Positions 36,027 to 47,620 are shown, numbered from the stretch's first letter. The stretch: 64,000 nt of DNA from Winslowiella arboricola (GCF_025527015.1 NZ_JAODIM010000034.1:1-64000), one strand, 5' to 3'. Notes: generated by a model not told the origin, from the letters alone. Translations and numbers: made by a program.

Positions 36027-38471
36027 TTACGCCGCCTCAATCTTTCTGGCAGGTTGCTGCGCTTTTACCGGCCGGGTCGCCAGCTCATCGGCAGCAAAAT
36101 CATCAACGTTAATTGAACGCAGACGACTGGCCTCGGCCCGTGTCAGCACCTCGGCTTCCTGCTGATCAATCCATCCTTCCTGCAAACCGCGCGCCGCCAG
36201 TTTATCCAGACGGGTAAATGACAGGCTCTTTTTCAGCTGTTTGCACAGGCGATCGTGAATCACTTCCGCCGCTATCACATCCTGCAGCGCTTCCTCCAAC
36301 TGACCCGCCGGGTTATGCTCGCCTGGCGTCAGATACTGACCGCGTCCCAGACGGGTACGGGTAGCAGAAGGCTGTTGCAGAATGCGCGCCAGCTGGTGAT
36401 CAAGCTGATCGGATGGCGCACGGCAGAGACGACCGGTCGGGAAGATCACTACCCGTAACAGGCCTGCGACCAGACGATTCGGGAAGTTACGCAGCAGATC
36501 GTCCATCGCCAGCTCGGCCTGATTCAGCGCATCCTGTACGCCCCAGTGCACCAGCGGCAGATCCGCTTCATTGCGTCCCTCGTCTTCATAACGTTTCAGC
36601 GCTGCGGAAGCCAGATACAGCTGGCTCAGCACATCACCAAGGCGCGCAGAGATGCGCTCACGCCGTTTCAGGCTACCGCCCAGTACCGACATCGAAATAT
36701 CCGACAATAGCGCGAGGTTGGCGCTGATGCGATTCAGATGCTGATAATAGCGACGGGTCGCGTCACGGGTAGGCGTTGTACTGGTGCGACCGGCGGTCAG
36801 CCCCAGCCACAGACTGCGCATCTTATTGCTGCCGACATGGCCAATATGGCTGAATAGCGCCTTATCAAAAGCGTTGACGTCGCCGCTCTGGGCGGCAGCC
36901 ATCTCCTCCAGCACGAAAGGATGGCAGCGGATCGCGCCCTGACCAAAGATAATCATGCTGCGCGTCAGAATATTGGCGCCTTCCACGGTAATCGCAATTG
37001 GCGCGCCCTGATAAGCACGGGCAAGGAAGTTACTGTTGCCGAGCATAATCCCTTTACCACCGGCAATATCCATTGCATCGACAATGGCCCGCTGGCCGCG
37101 ATGGGTACAGTGATACTTCACAATCGCAGACAGCACCGCCGGTTTCTCACCCAGTACAATGCCGTAAGTAATCAGCGCCGCTGCGGCATCCATCACATAT
37201 GCATTACCGGCAATACGCGCCAGCGGCTCTTCAATCCCTTCCATTTTACCGATCGGCAGTTTGAACTGACGGCGGATATGGGCATAGGCGCCAGTCGCCA
37301 GCGCGATACTTTTCACGCTGCCGGTGGAGTTTGACGGCAGCGTAATACCGCGGCCTACTGACAGACATTCCACCAGCATCCGCCAGCCCTGACCGGCCAT
37401 TTTCGGGCCGCCAATAATATAATCAATCGGCACAAAGATATTCTCGCCGCGCGTCGGGCCGTTCTGAAACGGCACATTCAGCGGGAAATGGCGACGGCCA
37501 ATTTCGACACCAGGCGTGCTGGTGGGGATCAGTGCGCAGGTAATGCCCGGATCGTCGGTCTCACCCAGCAGATGCTGCGGATCGGAGAGTTTAAACGCCA
37601 GCCCCAGCACGGTCGCTATCGGGGCCAGCGTGATATAGCGTTTGTTCCAGGTCAGGCGCATGCCCAGCACCTGCTGTCCCTGCCAGTCGCCCATACAGAC
37701 CACGCCGGTATCCGGAATCGCCCCGGCATCAGAACCCGCTTCCGGGCTGGTCAGCGCAAAGCAGGGGATCTCCTGACCGCGTGCCAGACGTGGCAGATAG
37801 TGATCTTTCTGCTCTTCGGTGCCGTAATGTTGCAGCAGTTCGCCGGGGCCGAGAGAGTTCGGCACGCCGACGGTAATCGCCAGAATCCCGGATACCCCGG
37901 CCAGTTTCTGCAGCACTTTCGCCTGGGCATACGCGGAAAACTCAAGACCGCCATACTCTTTTTTAATGATCATCGCAAAGAAGCGATGCTCTTTCAGGTA
38001 AGCCCACAGCTCCGGCGGCAGATCGGCCATTTCATGGGTGATCTGAAAATCGTTGGCCATGCGGCAGGCTTCTGCTACCGGGCCATCAAGAAAGGTCTGT
38101 TCCGCTTCGGTCAGACGCGGTTGCGGATAGTTATGCAGTTTCTGCCAGTCAGGATTACCACGAAACAGATCGCCTTCCCACCAGGTGGTGCCGGCATCAA
38201 TCGCCTCTTTTTCGGTACGTGACATCGGCGGCATCACTTTCTGAAAGGTGTGCAGCAGTGATTTGGAGAACATTGCCCGCCGCATCGGCAGGAAATTAAA
38301 TGGCAGCAGAATAATCGCCAGCGGAATCAGCAGCCATGGCGTCCACAGCGACAGCATCGCCATCGCGGCCGTCCACACCAGTAGCAACAGGCTGGCGAGC
38401 AGCAGATTTACGCGGTGATAGAAGAGTGCGCCAGTCAGCACAATCGTCGCGATAATACTGAGAACCATCAT
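36027..38471 (-). CDS. fadE: Acyl-CoA dehydrogenase FadE
   Basis: An 814-residue protein, exactly the E. coli FadE length. Two N-terminal hydrophobic segments are followed by the acyl-CoA dehydrogenase core ([45 protein letters not shown]) and the C-terminal DUF1974 domain. It catalyses the first oxidation of fatty acyl-CoA in beta-oxidation at the inner membrane. A FadR-like operator lies 23 bases upstream of its start. It is divergent from gmhA, as in E. coli. Confidence 0.97.
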   Translation of the reverse strand: MMVLSIIATIVLTGALFYHRVNLLLASLLLLVWTAAMAMLSLWTPWLLIPLAIILLPFNFLPMRRAMFSKSLLHTFQKVMPPMSRTEKEAIDAGTTWWEGDLFRGNPDWQKLHNYPQPRLTEAEQTFLDGPVAEACRMANDFQITHEMADLPPELWAYLKEHRFFAMIIKKEYGGLEFSAYAQAKVLQKLAGVSGILAITVGVPNSLGPGELLQHYGTEEQKDHYLPRLARGQEIPCFALTSPEAGSDAGAIPDTGVVCMGDWQGQQVLGMRLTWNKRYITLAPIATVLGLAFKLSDPQHLLGETDDPGITCALIPTSTPGVEIGRRHFPLNVPFQNGPTRGENIFVPIDYIIGGPKMAGQGWRMLVECLSVGRGITLPSNSTGSVKSIALATGAYAHIRRQFKLPIGKMEGIEEPLARIAGNAYVMDAAAALITYGIVLGEKPAVLSAIVKYHCTHRGQRAIVDAMDIAGGKGIMLGNSNFLARAYQGAPIAITVEGANILTRSMIIFGQGAIRCHPFVLEEMAAAQSGDVNAFDKALFSHIGHVGSNKMRSLWLGLTAGRTSTTPTRDATRRYYQHLNRISANLALLSDISMSVLGGSLKRRERISARLGDVLSQLYLASAALKRYEDEGRNEADLPLVHWGVQDALNQAELAMDDLLRNFPNRLVAGLLRVVIFPTGRLCRAPSDQLDHQLARILQQPSATRTRLGRGQYLTPGEHNPAGQLEEALQDVIAAEVIHDRLCKQLKKSLSFTRLDKLAARGLQEGWIDQQEAEVLTRAEASRLRSINVDDFAADELATRPVKAQQPARKIEAA

Positions 38472-38493
38472 AATAAAGCGCTCCGTAAGTAGT

Positions 38494-38510
38494 AAGAGGT
38501 CTGACCTGTT
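38494..38510. promoter_or_regulatory. FadR operator upstream of fadE
   Basis: AAGAGGTCTGACCTGTT: a GGTCNGACC core with the flanks typical of FadR sites, such as the E. coli pattern with GGTC-N-GACC. Position just before fadE supports repression relieved by long-chain acyl-CoA. Confidence 0.75.
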
Positions 38511-38697
38511 TAAATCGTTACTACAGGTTTAGAGCAGATGAAGTTTGTTAGCAATGCGTTTACATTATAATTACAACCTGGCTCACACTCCTGACGCACC
38601 AAAAGTCAAAGCCACAGCTTGTGTCGCAGGACGCTTTTCGCCTTACCCCCATTCCGGTAAACTTGTGCAGAATTTCTTTCCCCCAAAGGACATCCCT

Positions 38698-39276
38698 ATG
38701 TACCAGGACATAATTCGTTCAGAGTTAAATGAAGCCGCCGACACGCTTAATAAATTTCTGAGCGATGATGCCAATATCCATGCCATTCAACGCGCTGCGG
38801 TACTGCTGGCGGATTCGTTTAAAGCTGGTGGTAAAGTTCTCTCCTGTGGTAATGGTGGTTCACATTGTGACGCGATGCATTTTGCTGAAGAGCTGACTGG
38901 CCGCTATCGGGAAAACCGTCCGGGCTATCCGGCGATTGCAATTTCTGATGTCAGCCATATCTCCTGTGTCAGTAATGATTTCGGTTATGACTTTATCTTC
39001 TCGCGCTATATTGAGGCGGTCGGCCGTTCAGGCGATGTGCTGCTGGGGATCTCGACTTCCGGCAACTCTGCTAATGTGATTAAAGCGATTGAAGCGGCAC
39101 GGGCGCAGGGGATGAAAGTCATCACCCTGACCGGTAAAGACGGCGGTAAAATGGACGGTTCGGCCGACGTGGAAATTCGCGTGCCGCACTTCGGTTTTGC
39201 GGATCGTATTCAGGAAATTCATATCAAAGTGATTCATATCCTGATCCTGCTGATTGAAAAAGAGATGGCTAAATAA
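38698..39276 (+). CDS. gmhA: Phosphoheptose isomerase
   Basis: A 192-residue SIS-domain isomerase, the standard length. [17 protein letters not shown] and [10 protein letters not shown] are the substrate loops, and the C-terminal [15 protein letters not shown] carries zinc-type His ligands. It converts sedoheptulose-7-phosphate to D-glycero-D-manno-heptose-7-phosphate for the lipopolysaccharide inner core. I chose the ATG at 38698 after AAAGGA to match relatives; the open frame extends to 38545. Confidence 0.97.
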   Translation: MYQDIIRSELNEAADTLNKFLSDDANIHAIQRAAVLLADSFKAGGKVLSCGNGGSHCDAMHFAEELTGRYRENRPGYPAIAISDVSHISCVSNDFGYDFIFSRYIEAVGRSGDVLLGISTSGNSANVIKAIEAARAQGMKVITLTGKDGGKMDGSADVEIRVPHFGFADRIQEIHIKVIHILILLIEKEMAK

Positions 39277-39327
39277 TTAGCGCCTTCCCCCGTGCGCGGG
39301 GGAATTAATGATTCTGAGGTCATCACT

Positions 39328-40095
39328 ATGTGCGAACTGCTCGGGATGAGCGCTAACGTCCCAACGGATATCTGCTTTAGCTTTACCGGTCTGGTGCAGC
39401 GAGGTGGTGGAACCGGGCCGCATAAAGATGGCTGGGGCATTACCTTCTACGAAGGCAAAGGGTGTCGCACATTTAAAGATCCGCAGCCGAGCTTTAACTC
39501 GCCAATCGCGCGTCTGGTGCAGGATTACCCGATTAAATCACACTCGGTGGTGGCGCATATCCGTCAGGCCAACCGCGGTGAAGTGTCGCTGGAAAATACC
39601 CACCCGTTTACCCGTGAAGTGTGGGGACGCAACTGGACCTATGCGCATAACGGCCAGCTAAAAGGCTATCGCCAGCTGGAAACCGGCCAGTTTCGCCCGG
39701 TGGGTGAAACCGACAGCGAGAAGGCGTTTTGCTGGTTGCTGCATAAGCTGACCACGCGTTATCCGCGTACGCCAGGCAACTGGCCGGCGGTCTTTCGCTA
39801 TATTGCGGAACTGGCGACCGAACTGCGTAAGAAGGGCGTGTTTAATATGCTGCTGTCGGATGGTCGTTATCTGATGGCCTTCTGCTCCACCAATCTGTTC
39901 TGGATCACGCGGCGTGCGCCCTTTGGCAAAGCCAAATTGCTCGATCAGGATGTGGAGATAGATTTTCAGAAGCAGACCACGCCAAATGACGTGGTCACGG
40001 TAATTGCGACTCAGCCGCTAACCGGTAATGAAACCTGGCACAAAATTGAACCCGGTGAGTGGGTACTATTCTGTCTTGGTGAGCGCGAGGAATGA
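39328..40095 (+). CDS. yafJ: Class II glutamine amidotransferase YafJ
   Basis: A 255-residue protein starting MCELLGM, so Cys2 would be exposed as the N-terminal nucleophile of class II amidotransferases. [13 protein letters not shown] and the AHNGQLKG loop are preserved. The target of the released ammonia is unknown in E. coli. I chose the ATG at 39328 because only that start gives the needed Cys. Its 3' end overlaps the convergent yafK by 30 bases. Confidence 0.95.
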   Translation: MCELLGMSANVPTDICFSFTGLVQRGGGTGPHKDGWGITFYEGKGCRTFKDPQPSFNSPIARLVQDYPIKSHSVVAHIRQANRGEVSLENTHPFTREVWGRNWTYAHNGQLKGYRQLETGQFRPVGETDSEKAFCWLLHKLTTRYPRTPGNWPAVFRYIAELATELRKKGVFNMLLSDGRYLMAFCSTNLFWITRRAPFGKAKLLDQDVEIDFQKQTTPNDVVTVIATQPLTGNETWHKIEPGEWVLFCLGEREE

Positions 40096-40806
40096 TCCTG
40101 ATGGCGCTGAAGGGTTGTCGATAACCGGACTGCTATTCAGCACATATTTGCCGGCATTAACGCTGACCGTTGGCGGCTGGCGATGCTGCACAAACCACGC
40201 ATAACCCGGCTGCAACTGCTTCCAGAAGTTGACGTAGTAAGAGTTACGATGGCGCTGCATATTGCTTTCCGTCATACGGAACGGATAGATACTGACGCTC
40301 ACTTCTGACTGGCCATTGCGCAGCGCGGCATTCACGTAAGTAAAAATCTCATCCATATAGGCATTGGTCATGGCATAGCAGCCAACTGACACACAATTGC
40401 CATGAATCATCAGATACTTACCGTCGTAACCCTGCTGGCGATCGTATTCATTGGGAAAACCGATATTAATCGCGCGGTAGAAACGGCTGTCAGGTTTTAA
40501 CTGGCGCTGGGTCACGGTGTAAAAGCCTTCAGGGCTTTTAAAGTCGCCCTGACGCTGTTTCGGGCCGAGTCCGCCGGAGAAGTTGCAGATGCGATAGCTA
40601 TCCAGCAGACGATATTCGTTGCCTATTTTTCCATACAGTTCCAGCGTGCGCTCTTCTTTAAAGATCTGAAGATAGACGGGAGTGCCAATTAATTGTTTCT
40701 TTAATTCTTTGCTTACCGGAGCCAGTGGCTGAACGGGGTCCGGGGTGCTGGCCTGACTTAAGGCTGGCAGAAAAATCATCGCAAACAGCAGTGCGATTTT
40801 GCCCAT
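40066..40806 (-). CDS. yafK: L,D-transpeptidase-family protein YafK (DpaA)
   Basis: A 246-residue periplasmic protein, signal peptide included, with the YkuD catalytic motif [12 protein letters not shown] (His and the second Cys). E. coli YafK, also named DpaA, detaches Braun lipoprotein from peptidoglycan rather than making cross-links. A long insert before the motif ([16 protein letters not shown]) is as in that protein. It is convergent and overlapping with yafJ by 30 bases. Confidence 0.94.
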   Translation of the reverse strand: MGKIALLFAMIFLPALSQASTPDPVQPLAPVSKELKKQLIGTPVYLQIFKEERTLELYGKIGNEYRLLDSYRICNFSGGLGPKQRQGDFKSPEGFYTVTQRQLKPDSRFYRAINIGFPNEYDRQQGYDGKYLMIHGNCVSVGCYAMTNAYMDEIFTYVNAALRNGQSEVSVSIYPFRMTESNMQRHRNSYYVNFWKQLQPGYAWFVQHRQPPTVSVNAGKYVLNSSPVIDNPSAPSGSFLALTKTE

Positions 40807-41029
40807 TCTGATTCCCTTGAAATAGAGGGTTTTAAAGTGCGACGTTGTGAACGTCTGGTAACTGCATTATCGGAAAATTCCGCTATCGCAGCGCAACATT
40901 AACATTGTCTGTTTTTTTATCAAGATGCTGGCCAAGATTATTCCTCATAAACACTGGACTTATCCCGTGGCGACAGGGGATATCACGCGTTTTCCTGCTG
41001 GCGAGCGGGCTTGAACTGTCTGATTTTTA

Positions 41030-41045
41030 CTGTATACTTATCCAG
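41030..41045. promoter_or_regulatory. LexA box upstream of dinB
   Basis: CTGTATACTTATCCAG keeps the CTG-N10-CAG ends and the AT-rich middle of the SOS box, 16 bases before the dinB ATG. E. coli dinB has a nearly identical box. Confidence 0.9.
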
Positions 41046-41061
41046 TGATGCCGGAGGGGAT

Positions 41062-42117
41062 ATGCGTAAGATTATTCACGTCGATATGGACTGTTTTTAT
41101 GCTGCAGTCGAAATGCGCGACGATCCCCGTTTGCGTGATATCCCGATTGCGATTGGCGGCAGCCAGAAGCAGCGCGGCGTGATCAGCACCGCGAACTATC
41201 CGGCGCGTAAATACGGCGTCCACAGTGCGATGTCGACCGCCATGGCGCTGAAACTCTGTCCGCATCTGAAAGTGATCCCCGGGCGTTTTGAAGCCTATAA
41301 AACCGCTTCCCGCCATATTCGTGAAATCTTCTCGCGCTATACCTCATTAATTGAACCGCTATCGCTCGATGAAGCCTATCTGGATGTGACCGACAGCGAA
41401 CATTGCCATGGCTCGGCGACCTTAATGGCGCGCGAAATTCGCCAGTGCATTGCCGATGAGCTGAATCTTACCGCCTCCGCCGGTGTTGCGCCGATTAAAT
41501 TTGTCGCCAAAATTGCCTCCGATCTGAATAAACCTGACGGCCAGTTTGTAATAACCCCGGAACAGCTGCCGGCCTTTTTACAGACGCTGCCGCTGAAAAA
41601 GATCCCTGGCGTCGGCAAAGTGACGGCAAAGAAGCTGGAAGAACTGGGACTGTTTACCTGCGCCGATGTGCAAAAAACCGATCTGGCGATGCTGCTGAGA
41701 CGCTTTGGTAAATTTGGCCGCGTGTTGTGGGAACGCAGTAATGGCATTGACGAGCGGGAGGTGATCACTGAACGCGAGCGTAAGTCGCTGGGCGTTGAGC
41801 GCACGCTCTCTGAGGATATCCATAGCTGGGAAGAGTGCCTGAAGATCCTCGATTTTCTGTATGAGGAGCTGGAGCGGCGCTTAACCGCCATCAAACCGGA
41901 TCGCCATATTGCGCGGCAGGGCGTAAAGCTGAAGTTTAATGATTTCCAGCTGACCACGCAGGAGCATGTCTGGCCGGTACTGAATAAAGACGATTTAATC
42001 AGCATCGCCAAAAAGACCTGGGATGAGCGACGCGGCGGCCGGGGTGTGCGGCTGGTGGGATTACATGTCTCGCTACTGAATCCACAACTGGAACGGCAGT
42101 TATTACTGGGGTGGTAA
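41062..42117 (+). CDS. dinB: DNA polymerase IV
   Basis: A 351-residue Y-family polymerase, the E. coli length. Catalytic acids are in [12 protein letters not shown] (start) and SLDEAYLDV near residue 102, with the little-finger domain at the end. The last residues ERQLLLGW hold the beta-clamp binding motif. It carries out translesion synthesis under SOS control. I chose the ATG at 41062 after GGAGGGGAT; the open frame extends upstream through the LexA box. Confidence 0.97.
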   Translation: MRKIIHVDMDCFYAAVEMRDDPRLRDIPIAIGGSQKQRGVISTANYPARKYGVHSAMSTAMALKLCPHLKVIPGRFEAYKTASRHIREIFSRYTSLIEPLSLDEAYLDVTDSEHCHGSATLMAREIRQCIADELNLTASAGVAPIKFVAKIASDLNKPDGQFVITPEQLPAFLQTLPLKKIPGVGKVTAKKLEELGLFTCADVQKTDLAMLLRRFGKFGRVLWERSNGIDEREVITERERKSLGVERTLSEDIHSWEECLKILDFLYEELERRLTAIKPDRHIARQGVKLKFNDFQLTTQEHVWPVLNKDDLISIAKKTWDERRGGRGVRLVGLHVSLLNPQLERQLLLGW

Positions 42118-42120
42118 AAA

Positions 42121-42230
42121 ACGGGCGGCGAGAACGCCGCCCCTGCATCAGATCGGCGTAGGGGCGGCGTTCTCGCCGCCCGTGTAACGTATTTCCACCG
42201 CGGTTGATGACGGCGTTCTCGCCGCCTGCA
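42121..42230. repeat. Intergenic palindromic repeat cluster between dinB and pepD
   Basis: Three GGCGTTCTCGCC-type palindromes: GGGCGGCGAGAACGCCGCCC at the left, GGGCGGCGTTCTCGCCGCCC in the middle and a shorter GGCGTTCTCGCCGCC at the right. The first two are inverted relative to each other, giving a large potential cruciform between convergent genes. Confidence 0.9.
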
Positions 42231-42239
42231 ACAACGCAA

Positions 42240-43697
42240 TTACTTCGCCGGGATCACTCGCAGCAGTTCAGTCAGCAGTTTCCAGTACAAGCCAACGCTT
42301 TCGATATGAACCTGCTCATCCGGTGAGTGCGGACCGGTAATGGTCGGGCCGATAGAGACCATATCCATTTGCGGATAAGGTTTCTTAAACAGACCACACT
42401 CCAGACCGGCATGGATCACCTGGATGTTCGGCGTGCGGTTAAACAGCTTCTCATAGGTTTCACGCACCAGCGCCATCACCGGTGAAGAAGCATCAGGCTG
42501 CCAGCCCGGATAACCGCCTTTCGGTGCGGTGTTCGCGCCAGCCAGTTCGCCAAGAGAAGTCAGCATTTCCACCACGTAATCTTTACCGCTGTCGATTAGT
42601 GAGCGGATCAGGCAGATAATTTCCGCTTCATTATCTTTAATCGACACCACGCCGACGTTCAGTGAGGTTTCCACCACGCCTTTCATTACGTCGGAGTTAC
42701 GGATTACACCGTTTGGCGTGCTGTTAAGCAGGGCGATAAAACGGTCACGGCTGTTCGCAGTCAGTGCATTGGTTTCACTGGCCAGTGGTTCAACCAGCAC
42801 ATTGACGTTTTTATCTTTCGGGCTGACTTCGTTCTGCAGTGTTGCCAGATAACCGGTGGCGGCGGCTTTCAGCGCATCCACTTTATCGGTTGCTACCGCC
42901 AGCGTCGCGACAGCTTCGCGCGGAATCGCATTACGCAGGGTGCCGCCGGTGAAATCAACCAGACGAACATCCAGCGTTTTTGCCTGAGCGGCAAGGAAAC
43001 GCGCCAGCAGTTTGTTGGCGTTACCAAGGCCGACATGAATATCACAACCGGAGTGACCGCCTTTCAGGCCTTTAATGGTCAGCTTCAGGGTGGTGAAACC
43101 GGCCGGAACCGCTTCACGTTCAACCGGCAGGGTGGTGATAAAATCGATACCGCCCGCGCAACCCATATAGACTTCACCTTCCTCTTCCGAGTCGGTGTTG
43201 ATCAGGATATCCGCCTGCAACCAGTCTGCCTGCAGACCAAAGGCGCCATCCATTCCGGACTCTTCAGTCATGGTCAGCAGCACTTCCAGCGGGCCATGTT
43301 CAAGGTTGTCGTCGGCCAGTACCGCCAGCGCTGACGCCATACCGATACCATTATCCGCACCCAGCGTGGTGCCGCGTGCTTTAACCCACTCGCCATCAAC
43401 CCAGGGCTGAATCGGATCTTTAGTGAAGTCGTGTACCGTGTCGTTATTTTTCTGCGGCACCATATCCAGGTGCGCCTGTAACGCCACCGGCTTGCGGTTT
43501 TCCATTCCCGGCGTCGCCGGTTTACGGATCAGAATATTGCCCACTTTATCGCGATCAACCCAGAAGCCTTTCTCTTTGGCCCAGGACAGAATATGTTCAG
43601 CCAGTGCTTCTTCATGATAAGAGGGATGCGGAATAGAGCAGATTTTGGCAAAAATATCCCACAGCGGCTGTGGTGATAGTTGAGACAATTCAGACAC
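42240..43697 (-). CDS. pepD: Cytosol non-specific dipeptidase (aminoacyl-histidine dipeptidase)
   Basis: A 485-residue M20-family peptidase, the E. coli PepD length. Zinc-site motifs are LQAHLDMVPQ, TTLGADNGIG and the MTEESGMDGAFG stretch. It cleaves unblocked dipeptides, including Cys-Gly. The start is GTG at 43697, chosen from GGAGAC upstream and the E. coli N-terminus SELSQLSPQPLWDIF. The longer frame to 43844 is not supported. It is divergent from gpt. Confidence 0.96.
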   Translation of the reverse strand: MSELSQLSPQPLWDIFAKICSIPHPSYHEEALAEHILSWAKEKGFWVDRDKVGNILIRKPATPGMENRKPVALQAHLDMVPQKNNDTVHDFTKDPIQPWVDGEWVKARGTTLGADNGIGMASALAVLADDNLEHGPLEVLLTMTEESGMDGAFGLQADWLQADILINTDSEEEGEVYMGCAGGIDFITTLPVEREAVPAGFTTLKLTIKGLKGGHSGCDIHVGLGNANKLLARFLAAQAKTLDVRLVDFTGGTLRNAIPREAVATLAVATDKVDALKAAATGYLATLQNEVSPKDKNVNVLVEPLASETNALTANSRDRFIALLNSTPNGVIRNSDVMKGVVETSLNVGVVSIKDNEAEIICLIRSLIDSGKDYVVEMLTSLGELAGANTAPKGGYPGWQPDASSPVMALVRETYEKLFNRTPNIQVIHAGLECGLFKKPYPQMDMVSIGPTITGPHSPDEQVHIESVGLYWKLLTELLRVIPAK

Positions 43698-43949
43698 GAT
43701 AAGTCTCCTGTTTCGGCAACCGGTAAGCCCGGTGCGTCGCAAAGTTTCCAGTAAAAGATCGCCGTCAGCGAATCTGACGTGATAAGCCTGAGAATACCAC
43801 CGTTTAGCGCACCTTGCGCAACCAGCCGCGCTAAAAAGCCGCAACCAGGCACACAGGTGCTGGTTTTTAGCGCTTCAGATCCTTATAATCTCGCGCAACC
43901 TTTTCCCATTGCATACTTTTAAGCCAATATTGTTGGCCGGGATTTCTTT

Positions 43950-44408
43950 ATGAGCGAAAAATACGTCGTCACCTGGGACATGTTACAGATCCATGCCCGT
44001 AAACTGGCTCAGCGCCTGCTGCCTGTAGAACAATGGAAAGGCATTATCGCGGTCAGCCGCGGTGGTCTGGTTCCCGCCTCATTGCTGGCGCGTGAACTGT
44101 GCATCCGTTACGTGGATACCGTCTGTATCTCCAGTTATGACCACGATAATCAGCGCGAAATGACCGTGCTGAAGCGCGCAGAAGGCGATGGCGAAGGCTT
44201 TATCGTTATTGATGACCTGGTCGATACCGGTGGTACCGCGCAGGCAATCCGCGACATGTATCCAAAAGCGCGCTTTGTGACGATTTTTGCCAAACCGGCA
44301 GGCCGTCCGCTGGTCGACGATTATGTGGTCGATATCCCGCAGGACACCTGGATTGAGCAGCCATGGGATATGGGCGTGGTGTATGTGCCGCCAATTGTTA
44401 AAGGTTAA
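43950..44408 (+). CDS. gpt: Xanthine-guanine phosphoribosyltransferase
   Basis: A 152-residue type I phosphoribosyltransferase with the PRPP loop [14 protein letters not shown] near residue 85. It salvages guanine and xanthine to GMP and XMP. Length and position between pepD and frsA are as in E. coli. Confidence 0.97.
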   Translation: MSEKYVVTWDMLQIHARKLAQRLLPVEQWKGIIAVSRGGLVPASLLARELCIRYVDTVCISSYDHDNQREMTVLKRAEGDGEGFIVIDDLVDTGGTAQAIRDMYPKARFVTIFAKPAGRPLVDDYVVDIPQDTWIEQPWDMGVVYVPPIVKG

Positions 44409-44424
44409 TCCACGTCACCGCCCT

Positions 44425-44502
44425 GCCTGCGGGAGCCGATAACGGCTCCCCTGCAGTGTTTCAGATAGCGCTGTGCAGGGGGGCGTTCTCGGCGCCAGTG
44501 CT
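44425..44502. repeat. Intergenic palindromic repeat between gpt and frsA
   Basis: A GGGAGCCGATAACGGCTCCC arm followed by a decayed GGGGCGTTCTCGGCGCC arm. Unlike most other copies it lies between two genes on the same strand. Confidence 0.8.
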
Positions 44503-44524
44503 GAGAGTTGTGATCCACATTAAT

Positions 44525-44556
44525 ACAACGCCCGCTTTTGCCGGGCGTTGTTGTTT
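44525..44556 (+). terminator. Terminator after gpt
   Basis: CAACGCCCG / CGGGCGTTG with a seven-base loop and TTGTTT after it, lying beyond the repeat and before frsA. Confidence 0.8.
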
Positions 44557-44616
44557 CTGCCCGTCACCAGGTTAAACTGTCTTTCCGTCAGGCTGCGCAG
44601 GAAGGAAAGCTTCATA

Positions 44617-45864
44617 ATGACTCCCAAAAATCTCAGTGAAGAGCTGTTCAAGCCCCGCTTTAAGCATCCCGAAACGTCTTCCCTGGTGAAACGCCGCCAT
44701 TACTCGACGCAAAATATACAGTCGACGCTGGATGGCGAGCATCACGCAGGCTGGTATCGCATGATTAACCGCCTGATGTGGGCATGGCGTGGATTGTCGT
44801 TGCTGGAGATCAGCGAAGTGCTGGCGCGGATTGCAGTCAGCGATGCCGGGCGCACTAACGAAAAACATCTCGATACGGTGATTGGCTATCGCGGCGGCAA
44901 CTGGATTTATGAGTGGTCGAAGCAGGCAGGAATGCAGCAGCAGCAGGCGATGGAAGCCACTGACGACCTTACCGCCGGTGAGCACTGGCTGCATGCCGCC
45001 AATCTCTACAGCATTGCCGGTTATCCGCATATTAAAGGTGATGAGCTGGCGGAACAGGCGCAGATGCTGGCGAACCGGGCTTACGAAGAGGCCGCGCCGC
45101 GGCTGGCCGGCGAGCTGAAAGAGCTGGAGTTCACCATTCCTGACGTTGGCGTTATCTCCGGCTTTCTGCATATGCCAAAACAGGCGACGGCGCCTTATCC
45201 GACGGTGATGATGTGTGGCGGTCTCGACACGCTGCAAACCGACTATTACCGCTTTTTCCATGACTATCTCGCGCCACGCGGTATTGCCATGCTGACCATA
45301 GATATGCCGTCGGTGGGGTTTTCGGCGAAATGCAAACTTACCCAGGACACCAGCATTCTGCATCAGCAGGTGCTGCGCCAGCTGGAGACGGTGCCGTGGG
45401 TCGACCATCGCCGTGTCGCCGCCTTTGGCTATCGTTTTGGTGCCAATATCGCGGTGCGTCTGGCGTATCTGGAAGCGCCGCGCCTGCGTGCAGTGGCCTG
45501 TCTGGGGCCGGTGGTGCATAGCCTGCTGACCGATACCCAGCGGCAAAACGCGGTGCCGGACATGTATATGGATATGCTCGCCAGCCGGATGGGGATGGCG
45601 AATGCCAGTGACAGTGCGCTACGTACCGAACTGAATCGCTATTCGTTAAAAATGCAGGGGCTTCTGGGACGTCGTACGCCAACGCCAATGTTGTCCGGTT
45701 ACTGGGATAACGATCTGTTCAGCCCGGAAGAAGATTCGCGCTTAATCGTTAACTCTTCCGCTGCGGGAAAACTGCTGCCGATTAAATTCTCGCCGGTTCT
45801 GCAGAATTTCGATGATGCATTGCAAAAAATTTGTGACTGGCTCGCCAGGCAGTTGCAGAGATGA
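44617..45864 (+). CDS. frsA: Alpha/beta-hydrolase FrsA
   Basis: A 415-residue protein matching E. coli FrsA (YafA). The alpha/beta-hydrolase part begins near residue 180 ([18 protein letters not shown]), and [19 protein letters not shown] replaces the usual nucleophile elbow GxSxG: there is no Ser in its centre, consistent with the family. FrsA binds dephosphorylated IIA-Glc and has been linked to fermentation/respiration balance. I chose the ATG at 44617 after GGAAGGAAAGC. Confidence 0.94.
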   Translation: MTPKNLSEELFKPRFKHPETSSLVKRRHYSTQNIQSTLDGEHHAGWYRMINRLMWAWRGLSLLEISEVLARIAVSDAGRTNEKHLDTVIGYRGGNWIYEWSKQAGMQQQQAMEATDDLTAGEHWLHAANLYSIAGYPHIKGDELAEQAQMLANRAYEEAAPRLAGELKELEFTIPDVGVISGFLHMPKQATAPYPTVMMCGGLDTLQTDYYRFFHDYLAPRGIAMLTIDMPSVGFSAKCKLTQDTSILHQQVLRQLETVPWVDHRRVAAFGYRFGANIAVRLAYLEAPRLRAVACLGPVVHSLLTDTQRQNAVPDMYMDMLASRMGMANASDSALRTELNRYSLKMQGLLGRRTPTPMLSGYWDNDLFSPEEDSRLIVNSSAAGKLLPIKFSPVLQNFDDALQKICDWLARQLQR

Positions 45865-45920
45865 GTTGCTATTATTCAGCAGTTTGCTAAAACTGAGGCA
45901 ACATCAAAGGAGGTTTAATC

Positions 45921-46322
45921 ATGACGTTACCGAGTGGACACCCGAAAAGCCGACTAATGAAACGTTTCGCTGCTCTGGGTCCGTATATCCGCGAGAGCAA
46001 ATGCGATAACGATCGCTTTTTCTTTGACTGCCTGGCAGTTTGCGTCAATGTAAAACCTGCACCTGAAGAGCGTGAGTTCTGGGGCTGGTGGATGGAGCTG
46101 GAAGCGCAGTCCGATCGCTTTACCTATGAGTACCATTTTGGCCTGTTTGATAAAGAGGGTAACTGGAAGCCAACGGCAATCAAAGGTAAAGAGAACAATC
46201 AGAAGCTGGAAGAGACGCTGCGTAATTTCCATGAGCGCCTGAAAGAGTTACTGCTGGGCATGGAGCTGGGATTAGTCCCTGCGGAACACTTTAACGATCA
46301 GCCGGTGAAACTGACCGCCTGA
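45921..46322 (+). CDS. crl: Sigma-S assembly factor Crl
   Basis: A 133-residue cytoplasmic protein matching Crl. The conserved core [16 protein letters not shown] and [19 protein letters not shown] is present. It binds sigma-S and favours formation of RNA polymerase holoenzyme, boosting curli and stationary-phase genes. AAAGGAGG stands before the ATG, a very strong ribosome site. Position between frsA and phoE is as in E. coli. Confidence 0.96.
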   Translation: MTLPSGHPKSRLMKRFAALGPYIRESKCDNDRFFFDCLAVCVNVKPAPEEREFWGWWMELEAQSDRFTYEYHFGLFDKEGNWKPTAIKGKENNQKLEETLRNFHERLKELLLGMELGLVPAEHFNDQPVKLTA

Positions 46323-46349
46323 AAAAAGTGATTGCTGAATAAAACAGGA

Positions 46350-46381
46350 AAGGCCGTTCACAGTGTGAGCGGCCTTTTTTT
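46350..46381. terminator. Terminator between crl and phoE
   Basis: AAGGCCGTTCACA / GTGTGAGCGGCCTT with one G-T pair and a run of T. It lies between convergent genes. Confidence 0.88.
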
Positions 46382-46439
46382 ACAGACACATAACGAGAGT
46401 AAGACAACCGCATCCGTGGCAGGAGGCGGGGAAGAAAGC

Positions 46440-47540
46440 TTAGAACTGGTAAGTCATACCCACCGCAACGATATCGTCGGTGTTTTTCGCCAGCTTATTA
46501 TCGTCGCTCAGCAGGTTGATTTTGTAATCAACAAACGCTGACATGTTTTTGTTGAAGTAGTAAGTCGCGCCGACATCCGCAAATTTAACGTAGTCAGCAT
46601 CGCCAACGCCGTTTTCGATATCTTTCGCTTTGGTCTGCACGTAAGCCAGTGACGGACGTAAGCCGAAATCGAACTGATATTGCGCCACTAACTCAATATT
46701 CTGCATTTTGTTAGCGTAACCGCTAACGTCCAGACCGGCACCGTTAACCTGCGCGGTGCCGCTGATTGGGTTCATATTGCGTGTTTCCGCATAAGTCGCG
46801 GCGAGATAAATGCTGCCGTCGTCATATTTCAGGCCGGTTGCCCAGGCTTCAGCTTTATCGCCGCCGCCGTATGTCTGGCTTTTCTGGTTCAGCACACGAT
46901 TAGAAGAGGAAACTGCGCCGTTAATGGTCAGGCTATCCATCAGGGTATAAGCGAGTGATGCCGCCATTCCGTCACCGTTGGCGGTGGAACCCTGGCGCGT
47001 GGTGCTCTCATTTTTACCCTGATACTGCAGGCCGAGCTTCAGGCCATCAACCAGACCAAAGAAGTTGCTGTTACGGTAAGTCGCTACACCGTTGGTTCGG
47101 GACAGCATATAGATATCTGCGCCGGTGTAACCGGTGCCGCCGAACTCAGGCATCATATCGGTGAACGCTTCGACGTCATAGATCAGGCCATAGTTACGAC
47201 CGTAATCAAATGAGCCGTAATCGCCTGCTTTCAGACCGGCGAAACCTAAACGGGTTTTAGTACCGGTAGTGCCATCGCTTTCTGCATTGCTGGCGGGCAT
47301 ATGGTATTCCCACTGACCATAACCGGTCAGCAGGTCATTAATCTGGGTCTGGCCTTTAAAGCCGATACGCACATATGACTTATCGCCATCGTTGCTGGCA
47401 CTGTCACTCAGGTAGTGCATGGCTTTAACTTTGCCGTAGAAATCCAGCTTGTTGCCATCTTTATTATAAACTTCCGCTGCGTGTGCTGAGGTGGTCAGGG
47501 CCAGTGCGGCCGTCAAAATTGCCAGAGCGCTCTTCTTCAT
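46440..47540 (-). CDS. phoE: Outer membrane porin PhoE
   Basis: A 366-residue trimeric porin with signal peptide (cut after SAHA, mature [15 protein letters not shown]) and C-terminal VGMTYQF ending in Phe, the outer-membrane sorting signal. The loop-3 motif [10 protein letters not shown] is preserved. In E. coli PhoE is an anion-preferring porin induced by phosphate starvation; the Pho box upstream supports the same regulation here. It is about 15 residues longer than E. coli PhoE, mostly in surface-loop positions. Confidence 0.95.
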   Translation of the reverse strand: MKKSALAILTAALALTTSAHAAEVYNKDGNKLDFYGKVKAMHYLSDSASNDGDKSYVRIGFKGQTQINDLLTGYGQWEYHMPASNAESDGTTGTKTRLGFAGLKAGDYGSFDYGRNYGLIYDVEAFTDMMPEFGGTGYTGADIYMLSRTNGVATYRNSNFFGLVDGLKLGLQYQGKNESTTRQGSTANGDGMAASLAYTLMDSLTINGAVSSSNRVLNQKSQTYGGGDKAEAWATGLKYDDGSIYLAATYAETRNMNPISGTAQVNGAGLDVSGYANKMQNIELVAQYQFDFGLRPSLAYVQTKAKDIENGVGDADYVKFADVGATYYFNKNMSAFVDYKINLLSDDNKLAKNTDDIVAVGMTYQF

Positions 47541-47620
47541 TTAATAGACTTCCCGAATAAGTAAAATAACATTTTGCCTTGCAGGCTCTTGTTAACGCAG
47601 GAACGTTTTACCCTTTCGGG

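Noticed and set aside
43698-43844. Extended pepD start at 43844
   Set aside because: The added residues are not found in PepD; the GTG at 43697 has GGAGAC and matches E. coli.
43885-43915. PurR-like sequence before gpt (GCAACCTTTTCC)
   Set aside because: Mismatched core and no known PurR control of gpt to support it.
28160-44510. CRISPR array as an explanation for the recurring palindromes
   Set aside because: Copies are scattered between genes kilobases apart, with no regular spacers and no cas genes.
45338-45688. Minus-strand frame opposite frsA
   Set aside because: Antisense shadow; Pro/Arg-rich translation without any motif.
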